This document shows, in pieces, positions 18,592 to 27,286 of a stretch of DNA of 64,000 bases. The stretch is taken from positions 483,625 through 547,624 of the forward strand of contig NZ_WUMO01000004.1 of NCBI RefSeq assembly GCF_009826975.1, given 5' to 3'. The position numbers were made by a program, and so were the translations under genes. Under the pieces are notes generated by a model. It worked only from the letters and a program-made list of their open reading frames with translations. It ran no database searches and was not told the DNA's origin. Every line of letters begins with the position of its first letter. Position 1 is the first letter of the stretch. Origin of the DNA: Flavobacterium sp. HBTb2-11-1. Lineage in GTDB: Bacteria > Bacteroidota > Bacteroidia > Flavobacteriales > Flavobacteriaceae.

Positions 18592-19386
18592 TTATTTTTT
18601 CAGGACTTCATTTAAGAAAAGCTGCAAATGGTCAAAAGATCTTTTTGCCGCAACAGCATTGTATGCAGCACCTTTAGAATTGTCATTTCCTGCTTCAGGA
18701 TTTGTAAATGAATGAACAGCATTGGCATAATAAATCATTTGCCAATCTGCTTTAGCATCGCGCATTTCCTGCTGAAATGATGCAATTTCTTCTTTAGAAA
18801 CAAAAGGATCGTCTGCACCATGGCAAATAAGAACTTTTGCAGAAATCGGTTCTGTTTTTCTGCTGGCATCTTTTCCTAAACCTCCATGAAACGAAGCAAT
18901 TCCTTTTACATTCAGATGTCCGCGGGCTGCTTCAAGAACTCCCGTACCGCCAAAACAATAACCAATAGCGACAATATTATCAGCATTGGCACCAGACTTA
19001 ACTAATTCCTTTAAGGCAGCGTCAATACGTTTTTGATACGCTTCGTAATTTGTTTTATAAAATCCTGCTTGTTTTCCTGCTTCTCCCGTGTTTTTAGGAT
19101 AATTTCCTTCACCGTATATATCTGCGATAAAAACGTGATAGCCTAATTTAGATAATTCTTCAGCAATTCCTTTAGAAGCATTATCAATTCCTAACCAAGC
19201 TGGTAAAAGCAAGATGCCTGGATTGTTAGTGCTTTTTTTAGCAGATTTTATAAATAAGCCATTCAATTGCTGGCTTCCTTCTGTATATTTTACTGGTTTT
19301 AATTGCGCATTCATGAGATTAGAAAATAAGATTGCACTGAATAAAATGACTATGGAGTTTTTCATGATTTCTTCAATTTTTAACAA
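18592..19386 (-). CDS. Exported dienelactone hydrolase family protein
   Basis: A 264-residue alpha/beta hydrolase. The first ATG gives MLKIEEIMKNSIVILFSAIL; the inner MKNSIVI (starting at 19365) may be the true start because it gives a cleaner signal peptide ending at NAQ. The nucleophile elbow is GYCFGG with Cys in place of the usual Ser, as in dienelactone hydrolases. The Asp (GADDPFVS) and His (NAVHSFT) of the triad are present. The substrate is unknown; family members hydrolyse lactones and small esters. It is separated from the Lrp gene by a terminator. Confidence 0.88.
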   Translation of the reverse strand: MLKIEEIMKNSIVILFSAILFSNLMNAQLKPVKYTEGSQQLNGLFIKSAKKSTNNPGILLLPAWLGIDNASKGIAEELSKLGYHVFIADIYGEGNYPKNTGEAGKQAGFYKTNYEAYQKRIDAALKELVKSGANADNIVAIGYCFGGTGVLEAARGHLNVKGIASFHGGLGKDASRKTEPISAKVLICHGADDPFVSKEEIASFQQEMRDAKADWQMIYYANAVHSFTNPEAGNDNSKGAAYNAVAAKRSFDHLQLFLNEVLKK

Positions 19387-19411
19387 ATATCAGAAATATT
19401 ATGTTACAAAA

Positions 19412-19443
19412 AAACCTCACAAGTAAAATCTTGTGAGGTTTGT
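19412..19443 (-). terminator. Terminator after the Lrp/AsnC gene
   Basis: AAACCTCACAAG and CTTGTGAGGTTT form a 12-bp stem with a 6-base loop. The minus-strand product ends in seven T residues, so it terminates the Lrp/AsnC transcript before the hydrolase gene. Confidence 0.88.
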
Positions 19444-19475
19444 AACCAATATTGTAAAAGAATGTTTTTTCTTTT

Positions 19476-19928
19476 TTATAATGAAATGTTTCGTTTAAAA
19501 GCGCAACCCAATTCTACAATAGAATCGGTTTTATCGATTCCTGGAATTCCATCGATTTTTTCATAAAGGATGCGGCGCATATGCTCATGGTTTTTCGCAA
19601 TGATTTTTATGTAAAGCGTAAAGGAACCGGTTACATAATAACATTCGGTAATCTCAGGAATTTCTTTAAGCGCTTCAATAATCCGTTCAGAATCAGAATC
19701 TTTGTTTAGTGTGAGTCCAGTAAAAGAAGCCCAGTCGTAACCTATCTTCTTTTCCTGAATAATGGGCTTAATACCGCCAATCACGCCTTGTTCAATCATT
19801 CTGTTAATACGCTGATGCACCATTGTATTTGATATTTTAAGATTAGTGGCGATGGCAGAATAAGCCATTCTTCCATCTTTTTCTAATTCTTTAAGAATAC
19901 TAATATCAAATTCGTCTAATATATCCAT
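19476..19928 (-). CDS. Lrp/AsnC-family transcriptional regulator
   Basis: A 150-residue regulator with an N-terminal winged helix (about 4-60, LDEFDISILKELEKDGRMAY, then NTMVHQRINRMIEQGVI) and a C-terminal RAM/AsnC ligand-binding domain (about 65-145, with TECYYVTGSFTLYIKI). It is divergent from rocD with 223 bases between starts; the shared spacer holds an inverted repeat (20055-20090) that could be its operator. Amino-acid-responsive control of ornithine/arginine breakdown is an inference from this arrangement. Confidence 0.93.
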   Translation of the reverse strand: MDILDEFDISILKELEKDGRMAYSAIATNLKISNTMVHQRINRMIEQGVIGGIKPIIQEKKIGYDWASFTGLTLNKDSDSERIIEALKEIPEITECYYVTGSFTLYIKIIAKNHEHMRRILYEKIDGIPGIDKTDSIVELGCAFKRNISL

Positions 19929-20054
19929 TCAGTAAAAATCGTTTTAAAATTGAGTCTTTTGCGATTCATAAAAGTAATCCTTTTTTTTAATAAACAGACA
20001 TTGAATCAAATTTCTCAAAAATAAATATGCCTTTTTCGAGGTGTTTAAATTTAA

Positions 20055-20090
20055 GTTTTGACTTTTATTTTGTTATATTTAAGTCAAAAT
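20055..20090. promoter_or_regulatory. Inverted repeat between lrp and rocD (possible operator)
   Basis: The arms TTTTGACTT (20056-20064) and AAGTCAAAA (20081-20089) are exact reverse complements with a 16-base AT spacer. It lies about 35 bases upstream of the rocD -7 element. Lrp-family proteins often bind such sites as dimers of dimers; binding is inferred. Confidence 0.5.
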
Positions 20091-20103
20091 GTTGTTTTTA
20101 GGA

Positions 20104-20132
20104 TTGTTATTTGTTTAATTTTATTATTTTTG
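20104..20132 (+). promoter_or_regulatory. Predicted rocD promoter
   Basis: TTG (20104-20106) and TATTTTTG (20125-20132) match the Bacteroidota -33 TTG and -7 TAnnTTTG elements with an 18-base spacer. The transcript would start about 13 bases before the rocD ATG. Confidence 0.6.
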
Positions 20133-20151
20133 TAGAAATAAAAAGCATATT

Positions 20152-21402
20152 ATGATAAGTACAGAAAAAACACTTTCATCAAAATCAGAGGTTCTGATTG
20201 AAAAAGAAAACAAATATGGAGCTCATAATTACCATCCGCTTCCTGTCGTTTTAGAACGTGGCGAAGGCGTATATGTATGGGATGTTGACGGAAAGAAATA
20301 TTATGATTTTTTATCTGCTTATTCTGCAGTAAATCAAGGCCACTGCCATCCTAAAATTGTAAATGCAATGGTAGAACAAGCTCAAAAACTGACTTTGACT
20401 TCTCGTGCTTTTTACAATGATAAATTAGGGAATTACGAAGAATATGTAACGAAATATTTTGGTTTCGATAAAGTTCTTCCAATGAATACAGGTGCCGAAG
20501 CGGTTGAAACAGCTTTGAAAATCTCTAGAAAATGGGCTTATGAAGTAAAAGGAATTCCGGAAAATCAAGCGCAGATTATTGTGTGTGAGAATAACTTTCA
20601 CGGAAGAACAACAACAATCATTTCATTTTCGAATGATGAAACGGCACGCAAAAACTTCGGACCTTTCACAGATGGTTTCATCAAAATAGAATATGATAAT
20701 CTTGAAGCGCTTGAAAATGCTTTAAATTCATCAAAAAATATCGCTGGATTCTTGGTTGAACCAATTCAGGGTGAAGCAGGAGTTTATGTTCCTTCTGAAG
20801 GTTATTTAGCGAAAGCGAAAGCACTTTGCGAAAAACACAACGTACTTTTTATTGCGGATGAGGTACAGACGGGAATCGCACGTACAGGAAAATTATTGGC
20901 AGTTCATCATGAAAATGTACAGCCTGATGTTTTAATTTTAGGAAAAGCAATTTCTGGCGGAGTTTATCCAGTTTCGGCTGTTTTATGTAATGATGAAATC
21001 ATGAATGTGATTAAACCAGGACAGCACGGATCTACTTTTGGTGGAAACCCTGTTGCAGCGGCAGTTGCAGTTGCGGCCTTAGAAGTAATTAAAGACGAAA
21101 AACTGGCTGAAAATGCAGAACGTTTAGGAGTTATTTTAAGAGATGGATTAAATAAAATTGCTGCAAAAAATAACTTAATTACGCTGGTTCGCGGAAAAGG
21201 TTTATTGAATGCTATCGTAATCAACACAGACGAAGAATCTGATTTAGCTTGGGAAATCTGCTTGAAATTTAGAGACAACGGATTATTGGCAAAACCAACT
21301 CACGGAAATAAAATCAGACTTGCACCACCTTTGGTAATGACCGAAGAGCAAATTAAAGAGTGTCTTGACATTATCGAGAAATCTTTGAATGAGTTTAAAT
21401 AA
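20152..21402 (+). CDS. rocD: Ornithine--oxo-acid transaminase
   Basis: A 416-residue PLP-dependent class-III aminotransferase that moves the delta-amino group of ornithine to 2-oxoglutarate, giving glutamate semialdehyde for proline or glutamate. The PLP lysine is K265 ([13 protein letters not shown]) and the cofactor-binding Asp is D236 (IADEVQTG). The opening [20 protein letters not shown] and the HGRTTT block are characteristic of ornithine aminotransferases rather than acetylornithine aminotransferases. Divergent from an Lrp/AsnC regulator; a strong terminator follows. Confidence 0.95.
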   Translation: MISTEKTLSSKSEVLIEKENKYGAHNYHPLPVVLERGEGVYVWDVDGKKYYDFLSAYSAVNQGHCHPKIVNAMVEQAQKLTLTSRAFYNDKLGNYEEYVTKYFGFDKVLPMNTGAEAVETALKISRKWAYEVKGIPENQAQIIVCENNFHGRTTTIISFSNDETARKNFGPFTDGFIKIEYDNLEALENALNSSKNIAGFLVEPIQGEAGVYVPSEGYLAKAKALCEKHNVLFIADEVQTGIARTGKLLAVHHENVQPDVLILGKAISGGVYPVSAVLCNDEIMNVIKPGQHGSTFGGNPVAAAVAVAALEVIKDEKLAENAERLGVILRDGLNKIAAKNNLITLVRGKGLLNAIVINTDEESDLAWEICLKFRDNGLLAKPTHGNKIRLAPPLVMTEEQIKECLDIIEKSLNEFK

Positions 21403-21424
21403 TCGTCCTTTGAGATTAAAAAAT

Positions 21425-21458
21425 AAAAAGCAGCAAAATGTATTTGCTGCTTTTTTTG
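21425..21458 (+). terminator. rocD terminator
   Basis: AAAAAGCAGCAAA and TTTGCTGCTTTTTTT form a long stem with a 5-base loop and a T-run on the plus strand, 23 bases past the rocD stop. Confidence 0.9.
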
Positions 21459-21479
21459 TAAAAACCATTTTTTCGTTTT

Positions 21480-21513
21480 AAAAAGCGACTGTTCTATAGA
21501 CAATCGCTTTTTG
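21480..21513 (-). terminator. Terminator at the end of the sulfatase island
   Basis: AAAAAGCGA and TCGCTTTTT, with an inner TGT/ACA pairing, form a stem with T-runs on both strands, 32 bases past the stop of the last sulfatase gene. It probably ends the minus-strand sulfur-island transcript. Confidence 0.75.
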
Positions 21514-21544
21514 TTATAATTACTAAAAATATCAAAAAAAGTAA

Positions 21545-23197
21545 TTATTTCTTTTGAGGAGCACCAGGAATTAATTCTCCTTTTTGCTTGAATTTGCTGT
21601 ATTCTACAACTCCTGTTTTGTCGGCCCAGTCAAAATATTTTGCCGAAAGATCATTTACAATTCCCGGATTTTGTGCTGCCACATTATTCGTTTCTCCACG
21701 GTCTGCTTCAAGATCGTAAAGTTCCCATTGGTAAGCAGGGTAAGTTGAGACCAATTTCCATTTTCCTTCTCTAACCGCTCTGTTTCCAGCTCTTTCCCAG
21801 AATAAAGGCGCGCCACGATTTACTTCAGAAACACTGTCAAATAAAACCGGAAGCAGGCTTTTTCCAGGAAGCGGATTAGAATTTACGCCATTTAAAGTTT
21901 TAGGATATTCAATTCCTGCCAATTCATAAAAAGTAGGGGCAAGGTCAATAATATGTCCAGTTCCTTTATCTATTCTTCCCGCCTTAATTTTTGATGGATA
22001 CCAAGCAATAAAAGGAGAGCTGAATCCGCCTTCATGCATATTATTTTTGTAATCCAGTAAAGGAGTATTAGAAAGATATGCCCAATTTTGTTCCTGATAA
22101 TCAAAAGAACCAGAAGAACCTACTGGCCCGTCGTTGCGGACCAAACCTCTTCTTAAAGGATTGTAAGTATTAAATCCGCCTTGAGCACCATTATCTGCAA
22201 TGAAAATAATTAAAGTGTTTTTGTCTTTTTTAAGCGCTTTTAATTTGTCTAAAACTTTACCCACATTTTGGTCCATATTGTCAACCATTGCGGCATAAAC
22301 TTCCATTTTGGCTTTCCAGAATTGTTTTTCATCATAAGTCAGTTTATCCCATTCTGGAACTTCTGGATCCCTAGGAGAAATAGTTTGATTGGGTAGAATG
22401 ATACCGCTTTCTTTCAATTTCTGGATTCTTTTTTCTCTCAAAATATCCCAGCCTTCATCAAATTTGCCTCTGTATTTGGCAATATCAACTTGTTTTGCCT
22501 GTAATGGCCAATGAGGCGCCGTAAATGCCAAGTATAAGAAGAATGGTTTGTTTTCTTTGTTTTGCTCTTCTAAAAAAGTAACCGCATTATTCCCGATTTC
22601 ATCTGTAAAATAGTATGAATCGTCTTTTGGATGTAGTTCTTCGTTATTTCGAATCATCTTTACAGGATAAGGTGTCGTCCCGAAAGGAAGAGGTTTCGTG
22701 TCAAAATAATTAGAAGCCCCTTTCAAGATTCCGTAAAATTTGTCAAAACCTCTTTGGTTTGGCCACTGTGACTGATCTTCAGAACCCACATGCCATTTTC
22801 CAGACATTAAAGTGCTGTAACCTCCCGAACGGAAAACTTCTCCTAAAGTTAAAGATTCTTTATTTAAATAACCTTGATAAGCTGGAAGACCAAGATTGAC
22901 ATCAAAATAGCCAACTCCAGCTTTATGCTGATATTGTCCAGTTAGCAAAGAAGCTCTCGTTGGCGCGCAAATAGAATTGTTGTAAAACTCACGGAGACGT
23001 GTTCCTTCTTTGGCCAAACGATCTAAATTTGGTGTTTTGATTTCAGACCCATAGTTCCCTAAATCGGAATATCCCATATCATCCACCAGAATTAAAATTA
23101 CGTTGGGTTTGGCAGATGCAGTCTGTGCTTCGGTTTGGTTGGAGCCTATTATTCCCGTCAATAAGACAGAAAACAAAATATTTATTCGTTTATTCAT
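21545..23197 (-). CDS. Exported type I (Cys-type) sulfatase
   Basis: A 550-residue arylsulfatase-like enzyme that hydrolyses sulfate esters. The start at 23197 is preferred because it gives a signal peptide (MNKRINILFSVLLTGIIGSN); an upstream in-frame ATG at 23284 adds 29 residues with no export signal. The metal-binding ILVDDMGYSDLG is at 36-47. The maturation motif CAPTR begins at C77, the residue converted to formylglycine by an FGE-type or anaerobic sulfatase-maturating enzyme (none in this window). IADNGAQGG and HEGGFSSPFIAW are further sulfatase blocks. It is the last gene of the minus-strand island. The substrate is not known. Confidence 0.93.
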   Translation of the reverse strand: MNKRINILFSVLLTGIIGSNQTEAQTASAKPNVILILVDDMGYSDLGNYGSEIKTPNLDRLAKEGTRLREFYNNSICAPTRASLLTGQYQHKAGVGYFDVNLGLPAYQGYLNKESLTLGEVFRSGGYSTLMSGKWHVGSEDQSQWPNQRGFDKFYGILKGASNYFDTKPLPFGTTPYPVKMIRNNEELHPKDDSYYFTDEIGNNAVTFLEEQNKENKPFFLYLAFTAPHWPLQAKQVDIAKYRGKFDEGWDILREKRIQKLKESGIILPNQTISPRDPEVPEWDKLTYDEKQFWKAKMEVYAAMVDNMDQNVGKVLDKLKALKKDKNTLIIFIADNGAQGGFNTYNPLRRGLVRNDGPVGSSGSFDYQEQNWAYLSNTPLLDYKNNMHEGGFSSPFIAWYPSKIKAGRIDKGTGHIIDLAPTFYELAGIEYPKTLNGVNSNPLPGKSLLPVLFDSVSEVNRGAPLFWERAGNRAVREGKWKLVSTYPAYQWELYDLEADRGETNNVAAQNPGIVNDLSAKYFDWADKTGVVEYSKFKQKGELIPGAPQKK

Positions 23198-23357
23198 TTT
23201 ATTATAATTTACCGTTAGTATATTTTTGGTTTGTATTTTTTTCTTTTTGAAAAGTTCAAAAGGGAGATACATTTCTAGAAACATCCGTTAGAAACATTTG
23301 GTCGTTAGAATTGAAATCGAATTGTCCTTATACATTCCGAAGGAGTGTGCGTTGTTT

Positions 23358-24620
23358 TTAAGGTTTAAAAAGCAAAAAAGCTATAATCAACGTAATAAAG
23401 ATATTAAAGAATTGTGCAATTAAAAATGCGATCAAAGGTTTTCTGCTATTATGCTGTAATAGGTCTTTAAAATTGGTTTCTAAACCAATACTGGTAAAAG
23501 TCAAGGCAAACCAAAGTCCTTGCAGATTCTTTAAACTTTCCTTTAATTCATCACGAGTTTCTGGTGCAACAAAAAAAGAGAAAACAATGGAAGCCGCAAT
23601 AAAACCAATAACAAACTTTGGAAAACGTTCCCAGATTACCCCAAGAGTTGGTTTAGATTCCCGAACTTCAGAAGACTGATTGTGAGTATAGGTCCAATAA
23701 ACAGAAATCGCAAAAGCAGCTAATCCCAATAAAACATTTTGAGAAAATTTTACAATTGTACTTATTTTTAAAGCCGTTTCGCCAACCAAAGTTCCAGATG
23801 CCACTACAGCGCCAGAAGTATCAATGCTTCCGCCAAGCCAAGCTCCTGTAACTTCTTCGGGAAAATTAAAATGACTGGCAATTATTGGCATAAAAATCAT
23901 CATAGGAATCGCAGTTACCAAAACCATAGAAATCACGTAAGACAATTTTTTAGAATCGCCTTTTATCGCACCAGAAGTGGCAATTGCCGCCGAAACACCG
24001 CAAATTGAAACCGCACTCGAGATCATCATAGTCAATTCGTTGTCGACTTTTAGTTTTCGGCAAAGCCAAAAAGCAAAATACCAAACCGATAAAACGACAA
24101 CCAAAGCTTGAATTAAACCTAATGAGCCTGCTTTAAGAATATCCGAAAAAATGACGCTGGTTCCCAGTAAAACCAATCCGATTTTGACAAATAATTCAGT
24201 TGACAAAGCAGAACGAAACCATTCTGGGAGTTTGAAAAAATTACCGATTATCAATCCGATAGCTAAACTGAAAATTACGGCTTCTAGATTGAGTGCTTTT
24301 ACTTCAGTATTTCCTGCAATAATTAAAGCTAGAATCGTTAAAACATAAACTACGGGAAATCCGAAAATGAAATTTTTAACCGATTTTCCAACTAAAAATA
24401 TGCCGATTACTCCAATAGCAATGAAATAAAAAAACTGAAAACCTATTATTTTAATATTTTTAATATCGAAAACATTGGTAATTAAGTCTGTTCCGTTTGT
24501 CCATTTAAAAACAGGAACTTGCGGCAGAAAAATGAAAAGCGAAATTCCGATAATGAGAAAGCCGAGAATAACGACGGTCCAGTCTTCGTGAAGGTTATAT
24601 TGTTTTGTTGAAGTTGACAT
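23358..24620 (-). CDS. YeiH/UPF0324-family putative sulfate exporter
   Basis: A 420-residue inner-membrane protein with about ten to eleven TM helices. Recognition blocks are ALNLEAVIFSLAIGLIIGN, GLVLLGTSVIFSDILKAG, SICGVSAAIATSGAIKG, and GAWLGGSIDTSGAVVASG, all of the YeiH/PSE family. Automatic annotation usually names these sulfate exporters, but direct transport data are thin. Here it lies between two sulfatase genes, so moving sulfate or sulfite released from organic sulfates is a reasonable inference; direction of transport is not shown by the sequence. Confidence 0.9.
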   Translation of the reverse strand: MSTSTKQYNLHEDWTVVILGFLIIGISLFIFLPQVPVFKWTNGTDLITNVFDIKNIKIIGFQFFYFIAIGVIGIFLVGKSVKNFIFGFPVVYVLTILALIIAGNTEVKALNLEAVIFSLAIGLIIGNFFKLPEWFRSALSTELFVKIGLVLLGTSVIFSDILKAGSLGLIQALVVVLSVWYFAFWLCRKLKVDNELTMMISSAVSICGVSAAIATSGAIKGDSKKLSYVISMVLVTAIPMMIFMPIIASHFNFPEEVTGAWLGGSIDTSGAVVASGTLVGETALKISTIVKFSQNVLLGLAAFAISVYWTYTHNQSSEVRESKPTLGVIWERFPKFVIGFIAASIVFSFFVAPETRDELKESLKNLQGLWFALTFTSIGLETNFKDLLQHNSRKPLIAFLIAQFFNIFITLIIAFLLFKP

Positions 24621-24635
24621 TTGATATTTTTCTTT

Positions 24636-24723
24636 CCTGCAAGGTTTTCAAAACCTTGTAGGTATTGGTTATTAATTTTGGAATAGATAAAATAAACCTA
24701 CAAGGTTTTGAAAACCTTGCAGG
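24636..24723. repeat. Perfect 28-bp inverted repeat (CCTGCAAGG family), copy 1
   Basis: The arms 24636-24663 and 24696-24723 are exact reverse complements. Each arm is also nearly self-palindromic (AAGGTTTTCAAAACCTT). It sits in the gap between the YeiH gene and sulfatase 2. A second copy is at 28489-28567. Confidence 0.92.
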
Positions 24724-24763
24724 AGTTTGCGTAAGCCTATTAGATTTTTTTTATCCTAAAAAA

Positions 24764-26383
24764 CTACAAATCGACAAAGTATTTTTGTTTGTCAAAATTG
24801 AATTCATAATAAGTTAGATTAGGCCACAGCGGTTTAATTAAACCTTTTTCCCAAGTTTGCAACGCAGTTTGCAATTCTTTTACTTTACCTGGATTTTTTT
24901 GTGAGAGGTCTGTTGTTTCCGATTTATCTGAGGCAAGGTTATATAGCCATTTTTGGTGTGTTTTTCCACTAATGACTAGTTTCCAATCGCCGCTTCTAAT
25001 GGCTTTTGCATCGCCCGAACGCCAATATAAATCTTTGTGCGCTATTTTATTTTCTTTTACGGTTTTAACTAAATCTACACCATCATAAATTCTGTCTTTT
25101 GGCAAATCAGAACCAATCGCTGATGCAATGGTGGTAAAAATATCCAAAGTGCTTACAGGATTTTTGTAAACCGTATGGGGTTTGATTTTTCCTTTCCACG
25201 AAAGTGCAAAAGGAACATTGATTCCGCCTTCAAAATGAGAAAATTTACCGCCTTTCAATGGAGCGTTTGTCGTCGCAAAAGTATAATCGGCACCGCCATT
25301 GTCGCTGGCAAAAATGATTAAGGTATTATCTTCCAAACCTTCTTTTTTGACTTTTTCGCGAATTCTTCCAATGGCATCATCCAAAGCGCTGATTATGGCA
25401 AAATAGACGCGTTTATTTTCGTCTTTTACATTCGGAAAACGATCGTAATACTTTTTACGAACCTGAAATGGCGTATGAGGCGCATTAAACGGAATATAAA
25501 GCAAGAAAGGTTTGTTTTTATTCTTGTCAATAAAAGCTTCCGCTTCTTCAGCAAATTTTTCGGTTAAATACGCTTTTTCATCAATAATGGTGCTGTCTCT
25601 GCGAATTTGTCCAATTCCGACACGGCCGTTGCCCCAAATGGTTTTGTCGGTAAAATCTTTGTGATGATGATTAATGATATCTGGATTATCATCTTCTGGA
25701 GCATAAAGCGAAAATGCCTGATAAAACCCGTAATGATAATCGAAACCGCGGTCCAAAGGAAAAAATCCTTTATTGTGTCCCAAATGCCATTTTCCGATAA
25801 TCCCAGTGGTGTAACCTTGCCTTTTTGCCAAATCTGCAAAAGTGATTTCAGATTTTGGCAGCCCCTGCGTTTTAATGGAAGCCTCGTTCGGATAATTGAT
25901 TTTATCATTTAATCTCCATCCGTCTGTGTTGATTAAATATTTAAAGCCATAATATTCTAAATTGTTTTTTGGATAACGATCTCCAGGTTGATATTCATGT
26001 CCAAAACGTTCTTGATATCTTCCTGTAATCAATCCGGCACGCGAAGGCGAACAGATTGCAGCAGATGCATAACCATCTGTAAAAGTAACTCCAGAAGCAG
26101 CCAAAGAATCGATTTGTGGGGTAGGAGACGATTTTCCGCCGTAGAGCGAAATATCATACTTGCCCAAATCATCGGCAAGCAGAATAATGATATTGGTCTT
26201 TTTTCCAACAATGGAATCTTTAGGTTTTGAGGCTAAAAATTCCTTTTTGCCTTCTGCCAATTTCTGATCTTCTTTGACTAAAGTGCCATCAGTATTAATC
26301 GGCCAGAATAAAAATGCTGCTAGAATGAGAAGCACTATTAAAAAGGGGAGAGCAATTTTGGTTATTTTTTTATACGTTGCCAT
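24764..26383 (-). CDS. Membrane-anchored type I sulfatase
   Basis: A 539-residue sulfatase. The start at 26383 (MATYKKITK) is chosen because the 24 extra codons upstream (CDPSFLRMTKY and so on) are the translation of an intergenic palindrome. One TM helix (about 9-28) anchors or exports the protein. The metal site is LLADDLGKYDISLYG (68-82) and the maturation motif is CSPSR with C111. Later blocks are GIIGKWHLGH, FASDNGGADY and HFEGGINVPFAL. It lies between a YeiH transporter and the rhodanese-thioredoxin gene in the sulfur island. Confidence 0.93.
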   Translation of the reverse strand: MATYKKITKIALPFLIVLLILAAFLFWPINTDGTLVKEDQKLAEGKKEFLASKPKDSIVGKKTNIIILLADDLGKYDISLYGGKSSPTPQIDSLAASGVTFTDGYASAAICSPSRAGLITGRYQERFGHEYQPGDRYPKNNLEYYGFKYLINTDGWRLNDKINYPNEASIKTQGLPKSEITFADLAKRQGYTTGIIGKWHLGHNKGFFPLDRGFDYHYGFYQAFSLYAPEDDNPDIINHHHKDFTDKTIWGNGRVGIGQIRRDSTIIDEKAYLTEKFAEEAEAFIDKNKNKPFLLYIPFNAPHTPFQVRKKYYDRFPNVKDENKRVYFAIISALDDAIGRIREKVKKEGLEDNTLIIFASDNGGADYTFATTNAPLKGGKFSHFEGGINVPFALSWKGKIKPHTVYKNPVSTLDIFTTIASAIGSDLPKDRIYDGVDLVKTVKENKIAHKDLYWRSGDAKAIRSGDWKLVISGKTHQKWLYNLASDKSETTDLSQKNPGKVKELQTALQTWEKGLIKPLWPNLTYYEFNFDKQKYFVDL

Positions 26384-26425
26384 ATTTTGGTTTTTGGTTA
26401 GTTCGCATTGCTTTTGCCGGTATTT

Positions 26426-26525
26426 TGTCATCCTTAGGAACGAAGGATCACACACGTAGCTCTACAAAGATTGTCGACTCTGATTACTGAATTACTAGTG
26501 TGATCCTTCGTTCCTCAGGATGACA
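26426..26525. repeat. 28-bp inverted repeat (GTCATCC...GATCACAC family)
   Basis: Arms 26426-26453 and 26498-26525 are reverse complements with one mismatch. The spacer is about 44 bases. The left arm supplies the false upstream extension of the sulfatase reading frame. Confidence 0.92.
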
Positions 26526-26558
26526 TACTGTGCGTTGAAACTGTGTAAAAGATTGTGC

Positions 26559-27275
26559 TTACTTCGAAGCCAGCGCAACATCAACTTCGTTTTTCAAGTC
26601 ATTTATTCCTTCTTTCTTAAAAACAATTTTACCGTTTTGATATAAGATCAAAGTCGGAAAAACTTTTACGGTTTTTAGATCGGCAATTACTTGCGGACTG
26701 TCCTCCAGTTCAATTTCTACGATTTTTAAATTGCTTCCGTATTCAGACCTGATATTCTCTAAAACTGGTTTTACTTTTTTGCAAGGCGCGCAGTATTTGG
26801 AACCGATATCTACGAGAACAGTTTTGTTATCAGTAATGATCTTATTGAATTCTGCCAGAGACAATTTGCTTTTTAGATTAGAATAAAAAGGTTTTCCGTT
26901 TCCAATCCAATTGGCAATTCCGCCTTCTAAACTATAGGCTTCTGAGAAACCATTTTTTAGTAATTCCTTTTCTAAAGCGACGCTTCTGCCAGCTCCGATA
27001 GAATAAATAAAAACAGGTTTTGATTTATCTAGTTTAGCAACAGATTGCGCATAATTTTCAGATTGAAGATTAAAGTTTACAGCACCTTCAATATGATTCA
27101 ATGCAAATTCTTCAGGAGTTCTGGCATCAACAATCTGCGGATTTTTTTGACTTTTTATTTTCGAATAAAATGAATCGAGCGATAATGAGCTGTGAATTTC
27201 ATTTTGCGAAAAAGCAGCAACTGCCCATAAAAAGGCAATTGCTGTTATACTGGATTTTAAGATTTGATTTTTCAT
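26559..27275 (-). CDS. Periplasmic rhodanese-like/thioredoxin fusion
   Basis: A 238-residue exported protein (signal peptide 1-23, ending AFSQ). A rhodanese-like domain (about 28-130) has DARTPEEFALNHIEGAVNF and the active-site loop region YSIGAGRS, but the nucleophilic Cys position holds Ser92, so classical sulfurtransferase chemistry is not expected. A thioredoxin domain (about 140-235) has an intact CAPC active site (C162, C165). The gene starts 11 bases after the membrane hydroxylase stop; an alternative ATG at 27287 overlaps that stop as TAATG, which suggests translational coupling. Its place among sulfatases suggests redox work on sulfur compounds or on cysteines of secreted proteins. 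Confidence 0.88.
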   Translation of the reverse strand: MKNQILKSSITAIAFLWAVAAFSQNEIHSSLSLDSFYSKIKSQKNPQIVDARTPEEFALNHIEGAVNFNLQSENYAQSVAKLDKSKPVFIYSIGAGRSVALEKELLKNGFSEAYSLEGGIANWIGNGKPFYSNLKSKLSLAEFNKIITDNKTVLVDIGSKYCAPCKKVKPVLENIRSEYGSNLKIVEIELEDSPQVIADLKTVKVFPTLILYQNGKIVFKKEGINDLKNEVDVALASK

Positions 27276-27286
27276 ATCACGAAGCA

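Noticed and set aside
26384..26455. N-terminal extension of sulfatase 2 (CDPSFLRMTKY and following)
   Set aside because: The codons are the translation of an intergenic palindrome (26426-26525) and precede a good export helix that starts at the inner Met.
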